The notes under the pieces: generated by a model
Databases searched by the model: none
Told to the model about the DNA's origin: nothing
What the model saw: the letters and a program-made list of their open reading frames with translations, nothing else
Shown here: in pieces, positions 22,924 through 29,052 of the stretch
How positions within the stretch are numbered: the stretch's first letter is position 1
Layout of the letters: the number at the start of each line of letters is the position of its first letter
From: CAZPAV01 sp964584755
GTDB lineage: Bacteria; Actinomycetota; Acidimicrobiia; Spongiisociales; UBA5794
Length of the DNA stretch: 37,744 nucleotides
Reading direction: 5' to 3'
Assembly (NCBI GenBank): GCA_964584755.1
Contig: CAZPAV010000029.1
Location: forward strand, 1 to 37,744
Translations under genes and position numbers: made by a program

Positions 22924-24011
22924 CGCCGGTCGACGACGACCCGGCCCCGACGGAGAACGAGGACCGGGTCGAGGAGGGTCGTCGGGTCGTCACGCGGGTC
23001 GGCACGGAAGAAGACGGCGTCCGCCGGTCTCCCGGGGAGGAACCCGCGGGCGATGCCGGCATACTCGTACGCGGCGGTCGTCACGGCGGCGACGGCGGCC
23101 GTGGGGGAGAGGCCGTACTCGACGAGCTTGATCGCCTCCCGGGCGACGGTCCCGTGGGGAAGGGAGAGATCGGTGCCGGCCAGCACCGTCACCCCGAGGC
23201 GCTCCGCCTCCGGGAGGAGATCGCGGAGGTTGGCGAGCCCCTTCGTGAGGAGCCGGCCGCCGCTGCTGTCGGGACCGAGGAAGGCGATGATGGACTCGAC
23301 CCCGGCGACGGTGGGCACCCACGCGCCGTCGCGGGCGGCGATCGCGGCGAGATCCTCCGCGGTGAGGAAGGTGCCGTGCTCGATGGAGTCGACCCCGGTG
23401 CGCGTGACGAGGCTCGCCACCTGGGGGGCCATCGTGTGGACGGCCACGCGGCGTCCCGCGGCGTGGACGATCTGCACCGCGCGACGGAGGGCGGCCTCGG
23501 TGTAGTTGGCTCGGGGACCCTCGCCACGGCGCGGCCAGTCGCCGATGATCTTCACCCAGGTCGCGGCGTCGGCGGCGGTCGCCACCGCCGCGGCGAGACC
23601 CGCGTCGTCCACCTCGTGGGCGAAGAACGGGTAGTACCCGCCGGGTGCGGCGATGATCCGCCCCGCCATCTGGAGCTCGGGACGGCTGCGCGGATCCGCG
23701 GCGAGGATGCGCAGCGAAGCCGGGGATCCGGAGCCCTTGTCGAAGACGAGGAGGACGCCGCCTTCGAGCTGCATCCAGGCGTGTCGTGCACAGTTGGCGA
23801 CCACGGCCTCCTCGTCGAGGGGGCCGGCGTCGGACATGGTCGTCATGGAGAGGTGGGCGTGGGCGTCGGCGAGGCCGGGGAGGGCGTAGAGACCGCCGGT
23901 GTCGAGCGACCGCTCGATGGTCACCGCGGACGGGTCGGCGAAGTGCTGCTCGACGACGGCGAGGGGGAACGGCGCGCCGTCGGGTTCTCGGATGGTGAGG
24001 AGGGTGGCCAT
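22920..24011 (-). CDS. Amidohydrolase family protein (imidazolonepropionase/prolidase-like)
   Basis: Metal-dependent hydrolase of 363 residues. Visible are the N-terminal sandwich, metal motif GLADAHAHLSMT, a probable carboxylated lysine in ATWVKIIGDWP, histidines in VAVHTMAPQV and DSIEHGTFLTAED, and aspartate in VLAGTDLSLPHGTVAREAIKL. The C-terminal strand set GFLPGRPADAVFFRADP returns to the sandwich. The family includes Xaa-Pro dipeptidase-like and imidazolonepropionase-like enzymes; the substrate is not evident. I choose ATG 24011: a TAGCCT box lies exactly 6 nt upstream. An in-frame GTG at 24017 is the alternative. The TAG of that box is also the stop codon of the upstream DUF1684 gene. 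Confidence 0.85.
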   Translation of the reverse strand: MATLLTIREPDGAPFPLAVVEQHFADPSAVTIERSLDTGGLYALPGLADAHAHLSMTTMSDAGPLDEEAVVANCARHAWMQLEGGVLLVFDKGSGSPASLRILAADPRSRPELQMAGRIIAAPGGYYPFFAHEVDDAGLAAAVATAADAATWVKIIGDWPRRGEGPRANYTEAALRRAVQIVHAAGRRVAVHTMAPQVASLVTRTGVDSIEHGTFLTAEDLAAIAARDGAWVPTVAGVESIIAFLGPDSSGGRLLTKGLANLRDLLPEAERLGVTVLAGTDLSLPHGTVAREAIKLVEYGLSPTAAVAAVTTAAYEYAGIARGFLPGRPADAVFFRADPRDDPTTLLDPVLVLRRGRVVVDRR

Positions 24012-24017
24012 CCCCAC

Positions 24018-24023
24018 AGGCTA
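24018..24023 (-). promoter_or_regulatory. Leaderless -10 box TAGCCT overlapping a stop codon
   Basis: On the minus strand TAGCCT is followed by GTGGGG and ATG (24011). Its first three bases are the TAG stop of the upstream DUF1684 gene. Confidence 0.45.
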
Positions 24024-24545
24024 TCGGGCGACGGCCGCCCTCTCGTGCCGCTCCCCGGCCCGGATGGGGACCGGGAGCCAGTTCTCGTACGGGGGCAGGG
24101 CGCAGGAGTAGGCGTCGTCGTAGGCGCAGAAGGGGTTGTACGCCATGTTGAAGTCGACCACGACCGTGCCGCCCGGCTCGGGGTCCACGTCGAGGTACCG
24201 ACCGGCGCCGTAGGTCTCGACACCCGAGGTGGCGTCGCGGAAGGGGAGGAAGAGGCGGGGGTGGCCCATGGAGTAGAGGGCCGGCGTGACCGAGACCCCC
24301 GCGATCTCGAGGGTCACGGTGGCCACCTTCTCGTAGACGCGCTCCTCGCCGGTCGTTGTGGCGATCGTCACCGGCTCGGGCGGGACCGGGATGAGCGGGA
24401 CGTGGAATACGAGGTGCGGGTTCGGTGGGTAGTAGGAGAGGCCGGAGAACTCCCTCCGTTCCTCCGGCGGGAGTGGGGAGCGGGGGTCGTGGGCGAAGAA
24501 CTCGTCCCGGCGACGGCGGTACTCGAGGAGGCTCGCGGGGTCCAT
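24021..24545 (-). CDS. DUF1684 family protein
   Basis: A 174-residue protein of the DUF1684 family, function unknown. The hallmark C-terminal block is complete: ETYGAGRYLDVDPEPGG, VVVDFNMAYNPFCAYDDAYSCALPP and ENWLPVPIRAGE. The N-terminal part, LLEYRRRRDEFFAHDPRSPLPPEERREFSGLSYYPP in two runs, is also typical. No signal peptide. There is no clear Shine-Dalgarno at the ATG at 24545 (GGAGG lies about 16-20 nt away). It follows the hsp20 gene and its terminator hairpin, and its stop lies within the -10 box of the next gene. Confidence 0.85.
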   Translation of the reverse strand: MDPASLLEYRRRRDEFFAHDPRSPLPPEERREFSGLSYYPPNPHLVFHVPLIPVPPEPVTIATTTGEERVYEKVATVTLEIAGVSVTPALYSMGHPRLFLPFRDATSGVETYGAGRYLDVDPEPGGTVVVDFNMAYNPFCAYDDAYSCALPPYENWLPVPIRAGERHERAAVAR

Positions 24546-24595
24546 GGAGTGGGGAACCGCCTTCCTCCCGTCGGCTATTCCGTCCGACGCGGCGG

Positions 24596-24628
24596 GAGCC
24601 CGGCCCTGGGAGGGGGAGGGCCGGGCTC
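24596..24628 (-). terminator. Terminator hairpin after hsp20
   Basis: GAGCCCGGCCCT (24596-24607) and AGGGCCGGGCTC (24617-24628) form a perfect 12-bp stem with a 9-nt loop, 23 bp downstream of the hsp20 stop. No T tract, as often in high-GC actinobacteria. Confidence 0.75.
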
Positions 24629-24651
24629 CGGGTCGCTCTGCCGAGGGGAGG

Positions 24652-25065
24652 TCACCGCTGGACTTCGACCTGGACCTTCTTCGGCAGGGCTTCGGCCAGC
24701 ATCGGGATGCTGATCTCGAGGATGCCGTCCTTCGAGGCCGCCGAGATCTTCTCGAGATCGGCCTTGTCGGGGAGGAACAGGGTCCGCTTGAACGCACCCT
24801 CGAAGATCTCCTTGCGGTGGTAGCCGTCCTCGTCGACCTCGCTCTCGAAGGAACGGTGGCCGGCGATGACGAGCTTCCCGTCCTCGACGGTCACGTCGAT
24901 GTCCTCGGGCTTCACCCCGGGCACCTCGACACGGACCATGAGCTTGCCGTCACTGTCGAAGGCGTCGATCCGGGGCACCCAGGTCCGCTCAGCGGTCATC
25001 TCGGTGTCCAGGAGACGGTCGAACTCACGCAGCATCCCGAAGGGGTCCCAACGCACGAGTTGCAT
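24652..25065 (-). CDS. Hsp20 small heat-shock protein
   Basis: Cytoplasmic ATP-independent chaperone holding unfolded proteins. The 137-residue protein has a short N-terminal arm (MQLVRWDPFGMLREFDRLL), the alpha-crystallin domain at about 40-128 (VRVEVPGVKPEDIDVTVEDGKL, YHRKEIFEGAFKRTLFLPDKAD), the strand DGILEISIPML and a C-terminal PKKVQVEV tail. The ATG at 25065 has a near-perfect Shine-Dalgarno, GGGAGGAGGTGA. Upstream is the strongest promoter in the window, with an AT-rich palindrome across it, and downstream a clean hairpin terminator. It appears to be an independently controlled single-gene unit. Confidence 0.96.
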   Translation of the reverse strand: MQLVRWDPFGMLREFDRLLDTEMTAERTWVPRIDAFDSDGKLMVRVEVPGVKPEDIDVTVEDGKLVIAGHRSFESEVDEDGYHRKEIFEGAFKRTLFLPDKADLEKISAASKDGILEISIPMLAEALPKKVQVEVQR

Positions 25066-25105
25066 GATTCACCTCCTCCCATGATGTTTCTTCATACGTT
25101 TCAAC

Positions 25106-25142
25106 GCCACAAATATTAGCGTATTCCGCTTATATTTGTCAA
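25106..25142 (-). promoter_or_regulatory. hsp20 promoter with overlapping palindromic operator
   Basis: Minus strand: -35 TTGACA (25137-25142), 18-bp spacer, -10 TAATAT (25113-25118). An inverted repeat AAATATAAGCG-5 nt-CGCTAATATTT (plus 25111-25137; 10 of 11 positions match) starts at the last base of the -35 and covers the spacer and -10. This looks like a repressor operator. It is not CIRCE (TTAGCACTC) nor HAIR (CTTGAGT). Confidence 0.75.
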
Positions 25143-25189
25143 TACCCGGACGCGAGGGAAGGTGGTGGTCGCGCGGAGCGGCGGCCGGC

Positions 25190-26149
25190 TCAGCGGAGGC
25201 GAGACAGACGGGCGAAGGCGTCGAGGATGGTCGCCACGAGGACACCGGTTCGGTACCACAGGAGGGTGGCGTGCCCTCCTCCGGTCCAGCGGAGCGACGA
25301 GCCGTCCCAGTGCTCGTGGAGGGCGAGAGTCGCCTCCCGGGGGATGTAGGCATCGTGGCGGGCGGCGACGAGCACCGCGGCCGGGGCGTGCCGGGGGGCC
25401 GGCACCGCGAGAACCGAGGCACCGGCGAGGAGCCTTCGCAGGCGGGGGGCGGCGGCGACCTCGCCGCCGAGCGCGTCCCACGCGATCCCCCCGCGGAGGA
25501 CGCCGTCGAGGAAGACCGGGGCCGGGGAGTGGGACGCGGCCAGCGGCGCGGTGGCCACGGGGAAGGGTGTCGTGGCCGAGACGAGCGCGGCGAGGTTCCC
25601 TCCCATCGAGTACCCGGCGACGCCCACGGTCCGGTCCCGGGCGTGCAGGGTGGCGAGCAGGGCACGTCCCTCCCGGAGCGCGGCGCTCCCCATGACGACG
25701 AAGTCGGCGACGGTGCGGATCGGCTGGACGGACGCGGGGGTGGGTCGCCGGGCGCCGTAGTAGGGGTTCTCGAGGATCCAGCTCTCGATGCCACGGGCCG
25801 CGAGCCGCCGGGCAATGGCGAGTCGGCGCCGGGGGTCGTGCTCGTTCCAGGCCGCCATGAGGACGAGGCTTCGCCCGGTGTCCCGGCGCGGCGACACCCG
25901 CAGGACGGTGGCCTCCCGGCTCGCCGCCGGAAGGTCGGGGTCGGGGTCGGGGAACCGGCCGCAGGTGAGGGGCGGATCGGTCCCCGGGAGCGGGGGATCC
26001 CACGCGACGGTGACCGGATCGGGCGGGCCGGAGGGCAGGGGGGGACGCGCGAGGACGCGCTCCTCTCCCCAGCCTTCGGCGAAGACGCGCCGCCGGCGGG
26101 GGCCGAGCGCCACGATGGCGCCGCCGAGCCGGTCGACGGGATGCCTCAT
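25190..26149 (-). CDS. Alpha/beta hydrolase, ABHD18-like
   Basis: A 319-residue predicted serine hydrolase. The ABHD18-type signature LENPYYGARRPTPASVQPIRT is clear. The nucleophile elbow is GYSMGGNLAAL, the likely acid is Asp in VLVAARHDAYIPREA, and the histidine is in WTGGGHATLL. No signal peptide is obvious; the N-terminal 90 residues are variable. The substrate is unknown; lipid or ester hydrolysis is a reasonable guess. Its ATG overlaps the stop of the upstream enoyl-CoA isomerase-like gene (ATGA), so the two form a co-translated pair. Confidence 0.85.
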   Translation of the reverse strand: MRHPVDRLGGAIVALGPRRRRVFAEGWGEERVLARPPLPSGPPDPVTVAWDPPLPGTDPPLTCGRFPDPDPDLPAASREATVLRVSPRRDTGRSLVLMAAWNEHDPRRRLAIARRLAARGIESWILENPYYGARRPTPASVQPIRTVADFVVMGSAALREGRALLATLHARDRTVGVAGYSMGGNLAALVSATTPFPVATAPLAASHSPAPVFLDGVLRGGIAWDALGGEVAAAPRLRRLLAGASVLAVPAPRHAPAAVLVAARHDAYIPREATLALHEHWDGSSLRWTGGGHATLLWYRTGVLVATILDAFARLSRLR

Positions 26150-26829
26150 CGCCGCGGCAGGTGAGGGATCCCCTCGCCGGCCTCGAGGTGCTCGAGGGCG
26201 GGGGCGTAGAAGCGTCGCTTGATGGTCGCCAGCGTCTCGGGATCCTTCCCGGCGAGACGGGCGGCGAGGGCGATGGCCTCGGATCGCACCGCCTCGGCGG
26301 GAACCGCCGTGGTGACGATCCCGAGCCGGGCCGCCTCCTCCCCGCCGTAGCGGAAACCGGACACGACGAGGGTGTGGCTCACCGGAGGGGGGACCTTCCG
26401 GGCGACGAGCTCGGTCATGCCGCGGGTGAAGGGGATGCCGACGTCCACCGAGGGGAGGCAGAAGAAGCCGCGGTCGGCCCGCATGACGCGGAAGTCGTGG
26501 CAGAGGGCGAGGAGGCCCCCGGCGGCGTAGCAGTGGCCGTTGATGGCGGCCACGGAGACGAACGGTGCCGCGAGGAGCCGGGCGAGGAGCCGCTCCGCCG
26601 CGGCGGTCGCGGCGACGGCGGCCGGCGCCTCCAGGGAGGACAGCTCCTCGAGGTCGAAGCCGTTCGAGTAGAAGCGGCCGACGCCCGTCGTCACGAGTGC
26701 CCGGGGAGGCGGCGCGGCGGCGACGGTGTCGAGGACGTCGTCGAGCTCGGCGACGAACCGGCGGCCGATGCGGTTCTCGCCGTCGTCGAAGACGGCCACG
26801 AAGACGTCGCCGGTGCGGGTCAGCTCCAT
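26146..26829 (-). CDS. Enoyl-CoA delta-isomerase-like crotonase family protein
   Basis: A 227-residue crotonase-fold protein related to plant-type delta3,delta2-enoyl-CoA isomerases. Diagnostic segments are GRFYSNGFDLEEL, AINGHCYAAGGLLALCHDFRVMRADRGFFCLPSVDVGIPF and ELVARKVPP. The glutamate of the usual SELDIG motif is replaced (PSVDVG), so the classic isomerase catalytic base is absent and the activity is uncertain. Family length is normal. The ATG at 26829 follows GGAGGGAGGTCGAGG, and a TAGCGT -10-like box lies at 26857-26862. It is co-translated with the ABHD18-like hydrolase downstream, which hints at shared lipid or acyl-CoA chemistry. Confidence 0.83.
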   Translation of the reverse strand: MELTRTGDVFVAVFDDGENRIGRRFVAELDDVLDTVAAAPPPRALVTTGVGRFYSNGFDLEELSSLEAPAAVAATAAAERLLARLLAAPFVSVAAINGHCYAAGGLLALCHDFRVMRADRGFFCLPSVDVGIPFTRGMTELVARKVPPPVSHTLVVSGFRYGGEEAARLGIVTTAVPAEAVRSEAIALAARLAGKDPETLATIKRRFYAPALEHLEAGEGIPHLPRR

Positions 26830-26856
26830 GCCTCGACCTCCCTCCGGGGGTGGATC

Positions 26857-26862
26857 ACGCTA
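26857..26862 (-). promoter_or_regulatory. -10-like box TAGCGT before the isomerase-like gene
   Basis: Minus-strand TAnnnT box 28 nt before the ATG at 26829, with a Shine-Dalgarno between. It lies just downstream of the stop of the ProX-type gene. Confidence 0.35.
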
Positions 26863-26870
26863 CCCGGTCC

Positions 26871-27377
26871 TCACAGCTCGTGGTCGCCGAGGACACGGGC
26901 CGGGTGTCCCGTCGCGGCGAGGAAGCGGAGCAGGTCGTCGGAGGCGATGGCGGTCGTACGGGTGTTCACCAGGGGGTGGAGCTGGATCGGATCGTGGGCG
27001 AGGAGCGCGCCCTCGATCGCTACGGACACCCGGGCGTCGGTGTCGTTGACCACCGCGAACGGGGTCACCGAGCCGGGGGTGACGCCGAGGTGGCGCTCCA
27101 GGCGCTCCGGGCTGGCGAAGGAGAAGCGTCCCGCCCCCAGGGCCGCGGCGAGTCGCCGGAGATCGACGGTCCGGTCCGAGAGCGTGGTGACCAGCCAGAG
27201 GCTCCCTCCTCGCTTCGCCCGGAGGAAGAGGCTCTTCGTTCGGCTCCCGGGGAGGGAGTCCCGGAGGGCGTCCGCCTCGGCCACGGTGAACACGGGAGGG
27301 TGGTCGACGGTGGTGTGCGGGATGTCTAGCTCGTCGAGCTCGGCGAGGAGACGCTCCGGCGTCCAGCGGTGGCTCAT
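26871..27377 (-). CDS. YbaK/ProX-type aminoacyl-tRNA deacylase
   Basis: A 168-residue free-standing editing protein of the PrdX/ProXp-ala group, which hydrolyses mischarged Ala-tRNA(Pro) in trans. Family blocks: TTVDHPPVFTVAEADAL, PGSRTKSLFLRAKRGGSLWLV (the conserved lysine in TKSLFL), LSFASPERL-like FSFASPERLERHLGVTPGSVTPFAVVNDTDARV, and LHPLVNTRTTAIASDDLLRFL. It lacks synthetase domains. The start ATG at 27377 lies 8 nt after a TAGGGT box, giving at most a very short leader. The gene is divergent from the FlK-like thioesterase gene only 45 bp away. Confidence 0.88.
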   Translation of the reverse strand: MSHRWTPERLLAELDELDIPHTTVDHPPVFTVAEADALRDSLPGSRTKSLFLRAKRGGSLWLVTTLSDRTVDLRRLAAALGAGRFSFASPERLERHLGVTPGSVTPFAVVNDTDARVSVAIEGALLAHDPIQLHPLVNTRTTAIASDDLLRFLAATGHPARVLGDHEL

Positions 27378-27385
27378 GGGCCGGC

Positions 27386-27391
27386 ACCCTA
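27386..27391 (-). promoter_or_regulatory. -10-like box TAGGGT for the ProX-type gene
   Basis: Minus strand; 8 nt separate it from the ATG at 27377, so the mRNA would have a leader of about two bases. No Shine-Dalgarno. Confidence 0.45.
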
Positions 27392-27409
27392 CCGGGTGGA
27401 GACCGCGTC

Positions 27410-27415
27410 TAGCCT
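27410..27415 (+). promoter_or_regulatory. -10-like box TAGCCT for the FlK-like thioesterase gene
   Basis: Seven nt separate it from the GTG at 27423, implying a leaderless or nearly leaderless mRNA. Faces the ProX-type promoter 18 bp away. Confidence 0.45.
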
Positions 27416-27422
27416 CCGGCCC

Positions 27423-27800
27423 GTGATCACCTCGGGCAGTCAGGGCGTCGCCACCCTCGTCGTCTCCGATCGCGACACCGCGGTGGCGGTCGGCAGCGGC
27501 GATGTGCCGGTGCTGGCCACGCCGCGGATCGCCGCGCTCGCCGAGGCGGCGGCGGTCGCGGCGCTGCGACCGTTCCTCGGCCCGGGGGAGACGTCGGTGG
27601 GGACGCGCATCGACCTGGAGCACCGGGCTCCGACCGCCGTGGGAGCGACGGTCACGGCCCGCGCGACGGTGACCGGGGTCGAGGGCCGGGGAGTGACGTT
27701 CGCGTTGCGTGTCGTCGAAGGCGACGCGGTCGTGGCGTCGGGAACCCACGTGCGGGTCGTCGTCGACCGGGAGTGGTTCCTCTCTCGCCTGGAGCCGTGA
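27423..27800 (+). CDS. FlK-like hotdog thioesterase family protein
   Basis: A 125-residue hotdog protein resembling fluoroacetyl-CoA thioesterase FlK and relatives. The family pattern is the helix segment VPVLATPRIAALAEAAAVAAL followed by GETSVGTRIDLEHRAPTAVGATVTARA and GTHVRVVVDREWFLSRL. Members are usually annotated as thioesterases of unknown substrate; FlK itself is a specialised case and no fluoroacetate link is implied. I start at GTG 27423 because a TAGCCT box ends 7 nt before it; an ATG at 27369 would lie upstream of that box and within the opposite gene. Confidence 0.83.
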   Translation: MITSGSQGVATLVVSDRDTAVAVGSGDVPVLATPRIAALAEAAAVAALRPFLGPGETSVGTRIDLEHRAPTAVGATVTARATVTGVEGRGVTFALRVVEGDAVVASGTHVRVVVDREWFLSRLEP

Positions 27801-27828
27801 CCCGACCGGGGTCCGGCAGGGGGGGAGG

Positions 27829-28947
27829 TCAGCGGGAGTCCCCCGGGAGACAGGGACCGGTGTAGGGGCCCTGGAGCACCGGATGGCCGGTGGTCTCGAT
27901 GACGACGGGGACGAGGCACGCTCCGATGCGGCCGTCCGGCAGGAAGACGACCTGGGCGACCGCGGTGCGCCTGGATCGTGACGGGTACGCCTGCCACACG
28001 AAGTTCCCCAGACCCCAGAACACCGGCCTTCCCCGATACCACCCCATGGGCTGGAGCACGTGCTGGTGGTGTCCGAAGATGACGTCGGCGCCGGCGTCGA
28101 TGAAGGCGTGCGCCTGGGCGATCTCGAAGGGGCGAGGTCGTGTCGTTCCCTGCTCACCCCAGTGGATGGTGACGATCACGAGATCGGCCTCCTCGGCGGC
28201 GGCGCGAATGGCGGCGACCATGGCCTCGGTGTCGTCGCCGTTCGTCATCCCGGGTCGAGAGTCGGTGGCGATCCAGCTCCCCGTCTCGGGGTGGACACCA
28301 CCGCCGCCGAGGACCGCCACCGTCCATCCGTTGCGGTGGAACAGCGCCGGCGTGTACGCCGCGGCGGCGTTCTCCCCGGTGCCGACCGGGGTGATGCCGA
28401 CCGCCAGGAGGTTCTCCCGGGCGTCGAGCATCGCCGCGAACCCGTAGTCCATGGAGTGGTTGTTCGCCAGGTTGGCCACGTCGACCCCGGCGGCCGCCAT
28501 CGCCGGCAGGGCGTCCGGATCGCAGCGGAAGTTCCACGGCTTGGCCCACTTCCGTCCCAGGTTCGAGGCGGCGCACTCGAGGTTCACGATCGTCAGGTCG
28601 TCGGCCTGGAAGAGGCCTCCGAGCCCCGTCCACGCGTACTCGTACCCGGTACTGGGAAAGGAGCGGACGAACGTCGGGTCGAGGTTCACGTCGCCCGTGC
28701 CCTGGACGACGAGGAGGCTGCGGGGGGGAACGGTGGTCGTCGGGGCGACGGTGCTGGTGGTCGTCGTCGTGGGAGGGAGGGTGCTCGTGGTGGTCGTGCG
28801 CGGCGGGGGAAGCGTGGTGAGGGGAGGAAACGTGGTCTCGGTCGTGATCGTCGCCCCGGTTCCGGCGGTCGCGGCCGTACCGCTGCAGGCGGCGAGCAGG
28901 AGCGCCGCCGCGGCGAGGAGAGGGAGGGGGTCGGGAAGGCGCCGCAT
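27829..28947 (-). CDS. CapA-family lipoprotein (poly-gamma-glutamate synthesis protein-like)
   Basis: A secreted, lipid-anchored metallophosphatase-like protein of 372 residues. The signal peptide has lipobox LLLAAC (Cys about 22), followed by a Thr/Pro-rich linker (about 25-75). The CapA domain (about 80-360) shows GTGDVNLDPTF, NLECAASNLG, VDVANLANNHSMDYG, VTIHWGEQGTTRPRP and ADVIFGHHQHVLQPMGWYRGRPVFWGLGNFVWQA, the metal-binding histidine and asparagine pattern of PGA_cap proteins. The role is probably in cell envelope polymer or surface processes; no other capsule genes are nearby. The open frame continues over 900 codons upstream, but that is antisense to ppdK. Start ATG 28947. Confidence 0.9.
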   Translation of the reverse strand: MRRLPDPLPLLAAAALLLAACSGTAATAGTGATITTETTFPPLTTLPPPRTTTTSTLPPTTTTTSTVAPTTTVPPRSLLVVQGTGDVNLDPTFVRSFPSTGYEYAWTGLGGLFQADDLTIVNLECAASNLGRKWAKPWNFRCDPDALPAMAAAGVDVANLANNHSMDYGFAAMLDARENLLAVGITPVGTGENAAAAYTPALFHRNGWTVAVLGGGGVHPETGSWIATDSRPGMTNGDDTEAMVAAIRAAAEEADLVIVTIHWGEQGTTRPRPFEIAQAHAFIDAGADVIFGHHQHVLQPMGWYRGRPVFWGLGNFVWQAYPSRSRRTAVAQVVFLPDGRIGACLVPVVIETTGHPVLQGPYTGPCLPGDSR

Positions 28948-28957
28948 GACGGGGAGA

Positions 28958-28964
28958 TACGGTA
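28958..28964. promoter_or_regulatory. Overlapping divergent -10 boxes (TACGGTA)
   Basis: TACGGT on the plus strand (28958-28963) and TACCGT on the minus strand (28959-28964) overlap almost completely. They would start the ppdK leader near 28970 and the capA-like mRNA near 28952. Only one promoter might be occupied at a time. Confidence 0.4.
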
Positions 28965-28985
28965 CCGCAGGGCCGGGGCGAGGGC

Positions 28986-29005
28986 CCCGTCGTCTGGCGG
29001 ACGGG
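28986..29005 (+). promoter_or_regulatory. Hairpin in the ppdK leader
   Basis: CCCGTC (28986-28991) pairs perfectly with GACGGG (29000-29005) across 8 nt. A 15-codon upstream ORF (ATG 29012 to TGA 29057-29059) follows and overlaps the ppdK start in another frame. Confidence 0.25.
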
Positions 29006-29052
29006 ACGCTCATGAGGCAACATGCAGCCGTCGGGGACGCCGAGGAGGCACG

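Noticed and set aside
25080..25110. RNA thermometer (ROSE or fourU) in the hsp20 leader
   Set aside because: The purine-rich leader has no complementary stretch opposite GGAGGAGG, so no ribosome-site hairpin is visible.
25106..25142. CIRCE or HAIR element at the hsp20 promoter
   Set aside because: The palindrome arms (AAATATAAGCG) match neither TTAGCACTC nor CTTGAGT.
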